From Ophiosphaerella korrae (taxonomy: Eukaryota; Ascomycota; Dothideomycetes; Pleosporales; Phaeosphaeriaceae): a stretch of 64,000 nucleotides of DNA. The position numbers were made by a program, and so were the translations under genes. The notes below the pieces were generated by a model. It was not told the DNA's origin. It searched no databases and saw only the letters and a list, made by a program, of their open reading frames with translations. Each line of letters begins with the position of its first letter. The first letter of the stretch is position 1. Shown one piece after another: positions 22,693 through 33,974 of this stretch. Where the stretch lies: positions 52,824 through 116,823 of the forward strand of contig JALNQF010000142.1 in NCBI GenBank assembly GCA_028456385.1, given 5' to 3'.

Positions 22693-24436
22693 TTAATGCT
22701 CAAGCAGTCTCAGTGATCCTTGTACCACAACGTTTTCCAAGATGGAGCCCGGGGGAATGTCGATTGTTGAGCCCTCGGTGGCAACAATGATAACGGTGCC
22801 CTTGAGCGTCACGCCACGACCGAGATTGACTGGCCCGGTGATGGTCAGATGGTCAAGCTCGACAATCTTGGGAATTGAGGGAATGCGTGACTGGAAGCTT
22901 GAAACTTTCTTGAAGTCACTGCCAAGCTTGATCAGCGGCGCAGGGCCGAATCGGTTCGGGTCAATAACCAGCTGGCCATGCTGGAGAGTGTACAGGTCTG
23001 ACTTCACAAGCATCAGATCAGAGCAAGTCTTGACCGGCAAGAATCGTCTCCTGGGAACGTTGACACCGTGGGCGTTCTTGAAATGCTTGATGGCGGCACC
23101 AACAGCAGTCTCGAGCTGCAGAACAGAAATATCGGCCTCGCCCTTCTTGTCAGCAGGAATGGACTTGCCATTGGGAATGATTTCCATTGCGAGTTCGTTG
23201 GCCTCAACGACGCGCTTGATAGCCTTGAGATCCATCCAGATGTTGTTCGTGTTGAAGTACTTGAACTTCTTGATGGACTTGAACTCGTTTACGTGCTCCT
23301 TGGGGACCTGGGCGATTTCGAGCAGGCGAACCGAGCCCTCGTAGTCGATAATGGTACCACCCTTGACATCGGCCTTGGTCTTGTCGGTCAGTTCCATGAT
23401 GTACTCGGCCTTGGAGTCAACCATGTGCTGAAGAATGCGAAGATCGACGACAGCGCCCAAGTTGTCAGCGTTGGACAAGAAGATAGTCTCAATACCGCGG
23501 TCGATGAGCTTGTCGAGCATGCCGGTGTTGTACAAGGACTCGAATACGTCACCGTGGCCTGGTGGGTACCAGTTGGCAATATCTGATTCATTGTTCTTGG
23601 GCGCAGGCAGCAGGGAATCTTTGAGGATACGTGGGTACCGCGACTGGTTGAACGTGAGAATGTCAATGTTGTGACCCTCGTACTTCTTGATGATGCTGGC
23701 GGTATCGGTATCGGTGTTGAAGGAGTTCATGAGAACAAAGGGGACGTTGACGTCGTATGTGCGGTTAAGGTACTCAATCTGGCGCACTGACAAGTCGAGG
23801 AAAGACATGCCATCGCGGACCTCGATGACCGACTTGGGGCCAACACAGCCCATGGAGGTACCCAGCCCACCATTGAGCTTGACAACGGCCAGCTTGTTCA
23901 AGTATTCAACAGCCTCAGAGTTGGCCAAATCATCGTAGTTGATGACCTGCTCGGCCTTTGGGGGCGCAATGCGGTTCCAATCGATGGCAGTGCCCTTGGC
24001 CTTGTCATTGAGGTATCGTCGGAACAGGGCGAAGAAGTTGTCCATTTCCGTCTCGAAGTACTACGCGGGATTAGCAGCTGGCGCAGTGACGTAAGGGCTC
24101 GGCCTCGAGTTCGCCATGGGCACCACTAGATCCCAATGCAGACAGAAGGCGGGGACGGGCTCACCTTCTTCTCCTTTGGGTCCTCGACCGTGTCGGCCAG
24201 TTTGTTGAGGGCATTTCGCATTTGCGAAGCTGCGACATTGGTCGATGTGTTTTCGAAAGCCTGTATGGGGTGTTAGCAGGCGCTTGCAAAATGCAGGTGC
24301 CCGCTGCAGAACAGCCAGGGCGACTTACGACATGGGATTGCGTCTTGCCGTGGTGGCGCTGCGAGTTAAAGCCGCCATCATCCTTGCCAGCAGCAGCCGA
24401 GGGCTTGAGATGGGATGGGATTGCGCGTGAAGCCAT
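22693..24436 (-). CDS. UGP1: UTP-glucose-1-phosphate uridylyltransferase
   Basis: Three exons, 24436-24329, 24260-24165 and 24060-22693 (introns of 68 and 104 bp, both GT..AG), give 523 residues; yeast Ugp1 is 499. The enzyme joins UTP and glucose-1-phosphate to make UDP-glucose, the donor for glycogen, trehalose and cell-wall glucan. The nucleotide-binding signature [17 protein letters not shown] lies at about residue 127-143. Other family landmarks are [19 protein letters not shown] and the [14 protein letters not shown] segment. The C-terminus has the left-handed beta-helix repeats ([13 protein letters not shown]) used for oligomerisation. The start is fixed by the conserved-looking N-terminus [12 protein letters not shown], which the splicing joins smoothly to [19 protein letters not shown]-rich stretch lies just upstream of the ATG. 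Probably cytosolic and essential. Confidence 0.96.
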
Positions 24437-25363
24437 TGCGTGTATGTGTGTGTGCGTGTGCAGCAGAAAGACAAGATTAGGAGCGGTAGAAGAGATGCGG
24501 TGAACAGGTGGACGGATGGACGGACAGGGAGAGGGCGGTCTGGTTTTAAGAATCAAGAAGCTGGCTGGGCACGGTCGACGTACGTGGGGCAGGGGAAGAA
24601 CGTGCCTGATGCTGGGACGGGCAGGAATTGTACTGGCCTGCGTCTTTTTATACGTCCTGCTATGCTAGCACAAATTGTGGCGGCTATTGATGGTGATAGA
24701 TCGTCGGTTCCGGATGGCCTCAACACAACATGCATCTGCTGCCTCTAGCCTATTCCTCTCCTACCTAGTCTCGCCTCCAGGTGTGCACTTTGTTGTGGCC
24801 ATTGCAATTGTGGCCATTGCAATTATGGCTTATCGCTGCCCTCTTCCCTTCGGTGCCTCCCTTCGATTCATTCCTTCCAAGGAGCTTTCCTTCCAACGTC
24901 TGCTCTGGGCAAGCCACATCATCTCGTCCTCTGCTCTGGGTAAGCCCACCGCCTACCACCAGCCATAGCTGCAAGCAGGCACCTATTGTCACGACTCGAC
25001 TGCATTCACGATGCACAATTGTTGGGTCAAAATTTCATGCGGAGCTATGGCCTCCATACCCCTCGTCTCGCCCGCGCTAGCAGGGATGGCCGTCTGTCTT
25101 GCCTTTGCGCCTCACCTATCATGCCTATCCACCGCTCAACAACGCAAAGACGAGGGTAAAATCTCGAGAGTGGCAAACCCAGCAGTGCCACTGTTGGTGC
25201 TGGCGCTACTCCACAGAGAACACTTTTGCGCAAGGACAGCCGCACCTGGCCTGCGTCTCGGGTGCGGCTTTTGCACCCGCGGCCTTCGATCGGAAAAAAG
25301 CGGTCGACGTTCTCGTCCTGTCCCACGTGGGGCAACCCTCTCTTCTGCCTGCGTGCCTTGATA
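24437..25363. other. Intergenic: UGP1 promoter
   Basis: About 930 bp between UGP1 and the 3' end of the FolB-like gene. It contains a 15-bp tandem duplication at 24794-24823. Open frames here have no similarity I can recognise. Confidence 0.5.
24794..24823 (+). repeat. 15-bp perfect tandem duplication
   Basis: The unit TGTGGCCATTGCAAT occurs twice in a row about 360 bp upstream of UGP1. It contains CCATTG (reverse complement CAATGG), close to a CCAAT-type box but not an exact match. Confidence 0.75.
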
Positions 25364-26225
25364 CTACACTGCCTCCTCTTTGACTGGCACACAAACGGGC
25401 CGTGTTATCTCCACAGCGGGAGCATCTGCAAAGGGAACAGCAAGCGGCTTCGCGATTCTAAGTCTCACCCACACACCCTTGTCCTTTTCTTCTGTAAACA
25501 CCTCTTCCCTGAGCAACTGAATTGTCCATTCCAACATGCTTTCCAACGTCTGGAAATTCGATGCCGATAATTTCTGCCACACGTCAGATCCAATCATTGG
25601 GCATAGAGGCCGCACCTACACTGAATAGAAGTGACTCTAGCCGCACATAGTCGTCCACACGCGTCTCAGGCACGCAATCTACCCACAGGCTAAGCACCGC
25701 AATCTGCTTCTGTAGTCTTTCGTTTGGGTTGACGCCAAGCAGACATGGGATGCGAACGTTGCGCAGGTACAAGATGCTTGAGCATGCTCCTGAGCTTGGG
25801 ATGCTTGACGTGATATGCCCAACTGCTTCTCCAAACGCGCTGCTCTTGGGGTAGCAAACATTCGTCTCTAGCCCGTAAATAGGCGTCGAGCCGGCTGCTT
25901 CTCTCACAGTATCCGCAATCAAGGCAGAGAGTTCAACCGTGGGTATCCAGCTTTTGCTGGCCTCCAGTAGAGATGCTTGTATCGCTTTGCTGAGGATGCC
26001 GTAATGGATTGTGCTTTTGTCGACTGTGTCTGAGGCCGATGCTGAGGCGAACGTCTGGCCCAGCGTGACCGTGACACTAACCACGGCTCGCTGCGACTTG
26101 TTCCGACCCCAAGCATCATTGCCAGCATTCACGGTAACTTGGAGATTCTGCACGTTAATCTTGTCGGAATGCCCGCTCTGCGCCAGCTCGGCGTCCCACA
26201 AGGCCTGGCGGACTAGCTGCACCAT
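25364..26225 (-). CDS. FolB / dihydroneopterin aldolase-like protein
   Basis: Two exons, 26225-25620 and 25573-25364, joined through a 46-bp intron (donor GTAGGT, acceptor GGCAG), give 271 residues. The protein looks like two tandem T-fold (FolB) units. The first has INVQNLQVTVNAGNDAWGRNKSQ and VSVTVTL; the second has ILYLRNVRIPCLLGVNPNERLQKQ followed by VDDYVRLESLL and, after the splice, SNFQTLESMLEWTIQLL. The NPNER/QK pattern is typical of FolB. Dihydroneopterin aldolase converts dihydroneopterin to 6-hydroxymethyl-dihydropterin in folate synthesis. In fungi this activity is usually in the trifunctional Fol1 protein. This shorter stand-alone paralogue may be an accessory or diverged enzyme. 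It is divergent from STI1, with 339 bp between the two start codons. Confidence 0.85.
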
Positions 26226-26564
26226 GGCGTTTGCTGGAAGAAGGGAGAGGTAGAGAATCAGACAACGACCAGGCTGCCTAACTTGGAGGGCTCATTGGAG
26301 ACTTCTGCAGCCCTTTTATGTGCAGGAACAGAATGTTTGCTTACCATGGATGCCAAGTCCAAAGCCGCATAGGAGTGGGGGGAAAGGGCAAGGACATGGA
26401 TGACGCCCTTTGGAGCACGCACAGACCCTAGCTAGCTATCTCGAGGACCCTCATCGAAAGTTCTAGTTCTACAGCCAGACTATTTGTGCGACTCCCTCTG
26501 CACACGACCAGACTCTTGCAGCTGCCGAACCGAACCTGCTCTCTATCTCCAGATACACTCTACC
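26226..26564. promoter_or_regulatory. Bidirectional promoter between the FolB-like gene and STI1
   Basis: The whole 339-bp interval separates two divergent start codons, so it must drive both genes. A candidate heat-shock element lies in it nearer STI1 (separate entry). Confidence 0.6.
26456..26469 (+). promoter_or_regulatory. Candidate heat-shock element upstream of STI1
   Basis: GAAAGTTC matches the inverted GAAnnTTC pair bound by heat-shock factor; a third TTC follows three bases later, imperfect spacing. It lies 96 bp upstream of the STI1 ATG. Sti1 is heat-inducible in yeast, which makes the match sensible, but one inverted pair can occur by chance. Confidence 0.35.
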
Positions 26565-28483
26565 ATGGCTGACGCACTAAAAGCCGAGGGCAACAAGCTT
26601 TTTGCGGAGAAGAAGTTCGCCGAGTCCATGTGAGTTCCCCGCATACAGCTGCCATGCCGCATGCCGCATGCCGATGAAGTTGGGCTAACCAAACTACAGC
26701 GACAAGTTCTCACAAGCTATCGAGCTCGACCCGTCCAACCACGTTCTGTACTCCAACCGATCCGGCGCATATGCTTCACTGAAAGACTGGCCAAATGCGC
26801 TGGCCGATGCAACTAAGACGACCGAGATCAAGCCCGACTGGGCAAAAGGCTGGAGTCGCAGGGGAACGGCGTTGCATGGTGAGGGCGATCTGGTCGGGGC
26901 AACTGAAGCTTTTGAGGAGGCTCTCAAGCTTGACGCCAACAACGCTCAAGCCAAATCTGGTCTTGACGCCGTCAAGCGCGCAGTCGAAGCCGAAGCGAGG
27001 GCAGATGGGCTCAACAGCGATCCTTCTGCCGGTCTGGGTGGCATGTTCAGCGACCCAAACATGATTCAGAAGCTCGCCAACAACCCCAAAACCGCCGCCT
27101 ACCTCGCAGACCCAGACTTCATGAACAAGCTCCAACAACTGAAGAACAACCCCAATGCCGTTGGCTCGTACATGCAGGACCCACGCTTTATGCAGGTCAT
27201 GGGTGTGCTGTTGGGTATTGATATGCAGTTTGGTGGACCCGGCGGGGCTGGAGAACAGGGTGGTGCGGCATCGCGAGAAGCTGAGGAGGATGTTGACATG
27301 CCCGATGCACGACCAGTACCTGAGCAGCCCAAGAAGGCACCCGAGCCGGAGCCGGAGCCAGAGGAGACGGAAGAGGAAAAGGCAGCCAAAGAGGCAAAAG
27401 CCAAGGCAGATGAACTAAAGAAGAAAGGCACCGAATTTTACAAGAAACGAGAATTCGACCAGGCCATCGAGAACTACACCCAGGCATGGGATACACACAA
27501 GGACATTGCATATAAGACCAACGAAGGAGCCGCAAGGTTTGAAAAAGGTGACTATGAGGGATGCATCAAAGCTTGCCAGGAGGCCGTCGACCATGGTCGT
27601 GAAGTGTTTGCAGACTTTAAGATCATGGCTAAGTAAGTTCGGATATTTCACGTGACTGAACAGCACCACTAACTGACTTCAGAGCCTTTGCGCGTATCGG
27701 TACTGCGTATGAGAAAATGGGCGATCTGAACAACGCCATCGTCTACTATCAGAAGGCACAGACAGAACACCGCACCCCCGAAGTGCTCGCCAAACTACGA
27801 GCAGCGGAGAAGGCCAAGATCAAGGCAGAGAAGGAGTCGTACATCAGCCCGGAGGAGGCAGAGAAGGCTCGCGAGCTCGGCAACGCCAAGTTCAAGGAGT
27901 CAGACTGGCCCGCCGCCGTTGAGGCGTACTCGGAGATGATCAAACGTGCGCCAGAGGATCCACGAGGTTATTCGAATCGGGCTGCCTGTTTTATCAAGCT
28001 CCTTGAATTTCCATCTGCAGTTCAAGACTGTGACGAAGCTATCAAGCGCGATCCTGACTTCATCCGAGCCTATCTGCGGAAAGCTCAGGCTTACTTCACT
28101 ATGCGTGAATACAGCAAATGTATTGATGTGTGCGCAGAAGCTGCTGCACACGACAAGGATGGGAAGAACACCAGGGAAATCCAACAACAAGAGACAAAAG
28201 CCCTGCAAGCGCAGTATTCCGCACGAGAAGGCGAGACCGAGCAGCAAACTATGGAACGTATCCAGAGAGATCCTGAGGTAAGATATCGAGTCCCACAAAA
28301 AGCTAGAATGTGCACTAACATACTCCCCAGATCGTTAGCATTCTACAGGATCCCATCATGCAGAGCATACTTCAGCAAGCCAAGGAGGACCCGGCAGCGC
28401 TGCAAGAACATTTGAAAAACCCGGACATCCGCTCGAAGGTCCAGAAGTTGGTACACGCTGGTGTCATCCGCATGGGTCGATGA
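26565..28483 (+). CDS. STI1: Hsp70/Hsp90 co-chaperone Sti1 (Hop)
   Basis: Four exons, 26565-26629, 26700-27632, 27683-28277 and 28331-28483, total 1746 nt for 581 residues, close to yeast Sti1 (589). Sti1 bridges Hsp70 and Hsp90 and passes clients between them in the cytosol. The order is the standard one: TPR1 at about 1-118 (ALKAEGNKLFAEKKF, LYSNRSGAYASLKDW), DP1 at about 135-190 (DPNMIQKLANNP, DPRFMQVMGVLLG), an acidic Pro/Glu linker, TPR2A at about 255-370 (GTEFYKKREFDQAIENYTQAWD), TPR2B at about 390-505 (ARELGNAKFKESDWPAAVEAYSEM) and DP2 at the end (DPIMQSILQQAKEDP). The Asn and Lys/Arg residues that clamp the EEVD tail are present, e.g. KxxGN and SNRS/SNRAA. All exon junctions fall in conserved positions and keep frame. 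Confidence 0.96.
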
Positions 28484-28982
28484 AGAAGTAAAATGTCCCC
28501 CGCCCCCTTGCTATCGTCATGAAGATAATATGCGAGCTACAATACCCATTCAAAATGAAACGAGATATGTATTTTCAAATCCCATTGCATAGCGTGTAGG
28601 TAGAATCAAACACAAACATCCATTTGCAAGGCACCAGTTATATGATGAGGATATCACTTCGAGGGTTATATGATTTCCCACATTCAAAATTGCAAATGGC
28701 TGTGATCTAAAGGCCGGCTTATAACCGCTATTTGTCTGCCAGAAGAATGAACATGTTGTATATTGAAACAATACCGCGACATGTCGGGGTCAGGGGGATC
28801 GACCAATCACAAAGCTGTTGCAATGGTGACATATCGCCAAGCCTGTTACTTGGGTTGCTTCAGATTTGCCTCTCATAATTTATCAGCCAGCAGTAAGAGC
28901 ATCTAAGCTTTTCTTCTCCTCTGCAACCTAATTACCTATATGCATACCACGCAAAACAGAGGCAGCACAAAGACAAGCCACA
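28484..28982. other. Intergenic between STI1 and the bZIP gene
   Basis: About 500 bp, STI1 3' end plus the bZIP promoter. No further gene seen. Confidence 0.5.
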
Positions 28983-29798
28983 ATGTCGTCCACCATGCCA
29001 TCAATAGCCTCGCCATCTTCTTCATCATCTGATCATACGTCTGACACTGTGCCATCACGGCGCAAGTCTCGCGTGACCGCAGAACACACGTTAAACAGAG
29101 TACGGGAGAACCAGAGGAGACATCGAGCCCGGCAGAGAGATCATGTCGCAACGTTGGAGGCGAAGCTTGCCGAGACCGAACAGCTGCTGGCGGAGGCGAG
29201 GGCCGAGATTCTCATACTCAAAACGCAGCAAGAAGCGTCGAACATGGCATGTCGCAGTCTTGCAGAGAGCCTGGGATCCGGTCAAGTACAAGAGGGAATG
29301 GATGGTCTAAATAAGCATCTGGAATCGGAGCTAGTAGCGTCCATTGGAACCAGCGGGCCACAATTGCCACAATTTCAGTACCTTGATAACCCAGACCTTA
29401 CCTTCCTGGGCAACGCCAACTCACCTGCATTTGTCATCGACATAAACAGCACACAGCCTCCACTGCCTCTGCCAGCCCCTGCAACAGAGGAGCTAGAATC
29501 CTTCTCCGGCCCACCACCATGCTGCTCCGACTCTGCAACTGTGGCTCAACTCAGCGAACCCGCTGATCCGGAGTGCTCCACGTGCAAAACGAAGCCGCCT
29601 CCAGACCCGTCCGAGAGCACGACACTGTGCGCCCAGGCCTTTGTGCTCATCTCGCAACAAAATTTCCGTAACTTGGACCCAGCTACCATCAGAATGTGGC
29701 TGGCGCAGGGCCTGAGACGAGCACAAAGGGAAGGAGAGGGGTGTCGAGTCGAAAATGGTGCTTTGTTGCGATTGTTGGATTATATCAGCGGCATGTAA
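28983..29798 (+). CDS. bZIP-type transcription factor
   Basis: Intronless gene of 271 residues. A Ser-rich N-terminus leads to a basic region at about residues 38-55, LNRVRENQRRHRARQRDHV, followed by a coiled coil with leucines every seven residues (LEAKLAETEQLLAEARAEIL, about 57-76). The pattern NxxRxRxR with a Gln in ENQRR resembles the fungal Yap-like/RsmA group, which often controls stress and secondary metabolism. The C-terminal half is Pro/Ser-rich with a CSTCKTKPPP patch and ends in a helix (RMWLAQGLRRAQREG). I see no adjacent biosynthetic cluster, so its targets are unknown. The basic region departs slightly from the canonical N-x7-R/K spacing, which leaves some room for doubt. Confidence 0.8.
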   Translation: MSSTMPSIASPSSSSSDHTSDTVPSRRKSRVTAEHTLNRVRENQRRHRARQRDHVATLEAKLAETEQLLAEARAEILILKTQQEASNMACRSLAESLGSGQVQEGMDGLNKHLESELVASIGTSGPQLPQFQYLDNPDLTFLGNANSPAFVIDINSTQPPLPLPAPATEELESFSGPPPCCSDSATVAQLSEPADPECSTCKTKPPPDPSESTTLCAQAFVLISQQNFRNLDPATIRMWLAQGLRRAQREGEGCRVENGALLRLLDYISGM

Positions 29799-30340
29799 AG
29801 GATGCAGGAAGCGCATCTAGCTTGAGGAGATATTCGCCGAAGAGATTGTCAGTAATCCTACAACCATATTCACGACTACTGCTATGATTCCTACTGTCCC
29901 CGCTGCCGCCGCAACGTGTTATGCAGAAACCGTTGTAGTACTTTCAGTTACTCCACAAATGACATAGCATATGTAAGGGAGTCAATTCTCCAGGCGCGCT
30001 AGTTGGTTGACATTGGTAGGCTTGGCTTTGGTGATGGAACTGACATTATCTCCATTGCATAAAAAGGCGCCTTGGGAAGGGGTGTGTAAGCAATCTTTGT
30101 ATATGCGAACGTAGTCGAACGAAAAATTGGTCAAAAATTAAAAATACGCACTGGAACTCATTCTCACGGCTCAGTGTTGTTCTCGCCACAGTATTGCTAT
30201 TATTCTGATGTCTTAACTAGTTCCTGACGTAGCTAAAAGGTAGCCTTAATAAAAAGTTTTGATATCGTGCAAATTCCCGCACTACTTGGTTGGCTACAAA
30301 GCTACTAAGAACCCTAATTAGAAGAAAGGAGGTAATCATT
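29799..30340. other. Intergenic, convergent 3' ends
   Basis: 540 bp between the bZIP gene (+) and the Cys-rich hypothetical (-), so both ends are 3' flanks. Nothing else recognised. Confidence 0.5.
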
Positions 30341-31381
30341 CTACTCAAGCTCGTGATTCATGTACCCAGCGATCTCAATTTGATCGTAAGTCGGCGCATG
30401 GAGTTGTTCCGGTTCATTGATGCGCGTGTACTTGCCAGTGCCTTGGCCGACAACGAAGTCGATTATCTCGCGCATCTCTAAATCGAGGAGACCCATTTCT
30501 TTGAGGAACTGAACCGCACCACTGTACATGGTGTTTTTGGTGAACCCGGAAGGAGCAAATCCTTTGGCGAAGCGAATGTATAAAGTCAGCTTCTGCTCAC
30601 TGATGTCAATTGCGCACTCGATCTTCAAACGTGGAGTTCTTATGTCAGCACTGAGTGCTTGCAGCCAGCTTGCATTCCTATTCGCAAGAATATCGTTCAG
30701 CGCGTTAGTGTAAAGGTAATCCATTTGTAGTTCGAAGAAGGCCTCTTCACAGGCATCGTCGTGCTCGCAGTGAGAATTGCATCCACAGTGAATTGAGTGC
30801 CCGCAATCTGAACATTCCACGTTTGGCAGATCAAATTCTATCAGCCTCCGACCAACAAATTTGACCTCAAATGTGGGACAGGAAGCACGAAGCTGTAGTA
30901 AGGGTGCCAGATCTAGAAGAATATCGTCCATGTCATCAATTTCATGGTCACAAGAAATGAGCAGCATCTTAGGGGCGTTATGGAAGTTGTCCTGGAAGGA
31001 ATAGAGATCGGTGATGTACATCGGGAAGTCCTCAAATCCGACACGAACGGAAATATCGCGCAGCCAGAGTGGACGAAATTCAATTCGAATTTGTTGGCAT
31101 GTCTGTGTAAGCGCGATGAACTGCCACAAACGAGAACTTGAGGCCTTTGTGACGCTGGCGCCGACCAGGAGACGAGGTATCTGGTCATATGAGTCGAAGC
31201 CGATTTCCTTGGCAAAGTGGTAAATACGGTTGCGAAGCTCTACGTTAGCGTCAGCACTCTATGCTAAGGCGATAGGATCAGCCATAGACCTACTAGGAGG
31301 CAGCTCAAGCAGAGGACAACATGAATTGTTCTTTGTGGTCGACTTCACTACGCCTGGAACATCTTCTTCGGATGTCCCCAT
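30341..31381 (-). CDS. Hypothetical protein with Cys/His cluster (328 aa)
   Basis: Two exons, 31381-31294 and 31239-30341 (54-bp intron, GTAGGT..GTAG), 987 nt in frame. The splice joins LLELPP to KLRNRIYHFAKEIG, giving the LPPxLRNRIY opening that is common in fungal F-box-like and related proteins. A second conserved-looking block is LTQTCQQIRIEFRPLW. Residues about 172-193 hold a dense Cys/His cluster (CSDCGHSIHCGCNSHCEHDDAC) that could bind zinc. The remainder is alpha/beta with no membrane span. These leads suggest a substrate-recognition or zinc-binding role, but the family is unknown to me. The start at 31381 is the most likely ATG; a little upstream frame remains open. Confidence 0.72.
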
Positions 31382-31870
31382 AGCGCAGTGCTCGAAGCTA
31401 CCAGCGGCAGCGCGACTAGAAGTATGATGGTTACAAGAATTCGAAAAGGGCAGTCTGGGATTGCATACCTTGTTAGCGACATGTCCCTACGGGGCTGCAG
31501 GATGAAGGCCGTGGTGTATATGAGAGACGAGGCAAACAGACGCGTTGAAAGCAGTTATAGTGACAGGGAAGGAAGGCCCCACCAAGAACAAATCATGCTA
31601 ACAAGACGACGCGTTGTCTCGTGATCAATGACGACAGTTCTGTTTTTAGAAAGCAAGTGCTAGTCTCCTGCCGTTTCAATAGGGACGATGTAGATGGGGT
31701 ACATTATACTGTTCAGCAATGCCCGACATCGAAATCTTTGAAACAAAGTGACTATATTTGTATGAGTTATGTATTGTGTCTGCCTTGTAAGTGGGACATA
31801 AGTAGCATGTAGATGCTTCTGTCATTAAGTGTTCAGTCATATCTTTGGCTACCTATAATGCAAGCTCCTT
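31382..31870. other. Intergenic between the Cys-rich gene and the transporter
   Basis: About 490 bp: promoter of the 328-residue gene and 3' flank of the PTR2 gene. Nothing else seen. Confidence 0.5.
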
Positions 31871-33974
31871 TTAGTTCATTGCCCGCTTTTCGCTCTTCTC
31901 GTCTGTTACAATCGTCGTCTCAACCTCCTTTTCAGCATCACTCACTTCCCTACCAAGATAAGTACTCTCCTTGATGTTGTTCAGGGCATCCTCTTCCTTG
32001 TCAGCCTTGCGGAATGTGAGATAGAATCCGACACCACCACAGAAAGCGACGACGGCAACTGAGCCGTAGTTCCAGACAAGGAGAGGGTCTTCGGAGAGTG
32101 AGACAAAAGCTTGTCCAAGAGCAGCAGAGATAGCAGATGTTGAAAGCGCGATAGCCTGAATCGTGGATTTCATGTTCTGAGGAGCCTTGGTATAGGCGTA
32201 CTCCAATTTCGTGATGGAAGCAAGGACTTCAGAAATACCAATGAGGCCGTAGGGGAAAACCTGTACCCAAACGGAAATATCGGCATGACAGCTCTTTTTG
32301 AGTGTCTTGGTGAGCTTGTTGGGCAGATTGCCGCAAGGCGACATTCGGTAGATGTACCACTGGATGACACATGCCGACACCATGGCGAGGGAGCTGAGCG
32401 CGAAACCGGCTGTAATCTTCTTGATAGGGGAAAAGTTTACACCCATCTTGCGTAAAGCAGGGTAGATGACGAAGTCCATCAATGGAATTATGATGATGAT
32501 GGAGATGGGGTTGAGCTTCGCGACGATGTCGTTGGGCGTATTACCGAGATTCATCGTGTTGGCTTGAGAAATCAGATTGTTAGTCATCTGGTTGTAGGCC
32601 AACCAATACAACGGAAACCACACGAAAACCTTGCAGGCGACTATTCCACGGCGTACCTCATCAACCCAAGCATCATCAAACGTCATCCAGGCTGGGAGGG
32701 TTTCACCGCTAGCATGAAGTGCGCTTGGCTTGACCCTTTCCCAGAAACCCTCATCCTTAAATGCATTCTTTCTAGTACTCTTCTTGCATGCCAAGCGAAT
32801 AAGTTTGTACGCACGCCCCATTACAGAGCCAGTAGGGGGTGCTAGCTTGTAGTGCTTCTTGAAGCCGATAAGGAGGATAGGGCAAAGCAAGTAGCAGATG
32901 GTAGGACTATACCCGAATTAATTCCATGCTCAAATGATGATTATGCATAGCCCGCTTACAGTGTGTATGATAACCAAAAGCCAACGAAGTGCTCGGAATA
33001 GACCATGGCAATAGAACCGGTAAGTGATCCCATGTTGATGAGCAGGTAGAAGTAGAGGTAGATGCGTGCGGTGGTAGTCGCAGGGTCAACAATTTCCTTG
33101 CTACCGTTCTTCTTGACGCGAACATAAGCTTTTTGGCCTTTGTACTGTTCGGCGATGAGAGGTGAGATGTTGGATTTGAAGCCGCCCGTGCCGATGCCCA
33201 TGATAACAAGACCAATAGAGAAGATGGCGATGGAAACGTCAGGCCTGGTGATAACTTGGGGGATGGCAGAGAAGATAAGGAGAATGTGACCAATAATAGC
33301 CACGATATTGGAGTACTGGATAGTCAGGTAACGACCGAAGTATTCGTCGGCTAACCAAGCACCACCTACAATCGCGTTAGTCTTTTTTTTTCCGGAAGAA
33401 AGGGCATGTTCTAGGCTTACCAAGAGGAGTAACGTAAGACCAAAATTGGTTGACTGAGCAGTTCGTTAGAGATACATCAAGTATGTCACAGGAACAACAT
33501 ACACATGGTCAGACCAGTACTAGCCCTTTGGCCCATTCCAAGCGCGCCAGATCCGGGCTTCTTGAGAAACCCAGCACCAGTCTTAGAGCCCGGAGGGAGG
33601 TCTTTTTGGATGAAGTTTACGACTAGAGGGCTGTCAGTAAAGACGTGTTTGTGCTAGTGAAGTTCAAACGTACAGACAGCGCTGGTTCCGTAGTAGCTGA
33701 AGCGCTCAACGAATTCAACAGCGGCTACAGTCCAGGCCTGCCAAGCTGTGATTTGTCAATATCAAGCGAGAAGACGGGGTGCATATATCATACGAATGCT
33801 CCCAGGAACTCTGGGCAAAGTTGCCCATTCTTCCTCGGTAGGAAAGGGCCCCAACAAGTGGCTATTCTCATCCTGGATTGAGTCGATGGAGCTGGCATCT
33901 AGGGGCACAGGATCGAAGACCGATGCACCTTTAGTGATCTCAAGACTAGTCTTGACATTGGTAGCGGTGGCCAT
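31871..33974 (-). CDS. PTR2: POT/PTR2 family proton-coupled peptide transporter
   Basis: Six exons, 33974-33794, 33745-33674, 33622-33503, 33453-33421, 33365-32960 and 32906-31871, introns 48-55 bp, total 1848 nt or 615 residues. The family imports di- and tripeptides using the proton gradient at the plasma membrane. Landmarks are the ExxER-type VEFVERFSYYGTSA near residues 66-79, the FNQFWSYVTPLGGAWLADE second helix pair at about 124-142, the PTR signature GTGGFKSNISPLIAEQY, and the second signature YLYFYLLINMGSL. About 12 hydrophobic helices can be traced. The C-terminal tail is charged and cytosolic, as in yeast Ptr2. An alternative start at 34016 adds 14 residues; I prefer 33974 because MATATNVK begins the conserved tail. 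The fourth exon is only 33 bp, which automated callers may miss. Confidence 0.94.

Noticed and set aside
25000..25400. Open frames of 90-116 codons on both strands between UGP1 and the FolB-like gene
   Set aside because: Overlapping frames on both strands without similarity; more likely promoter and 3' flank.
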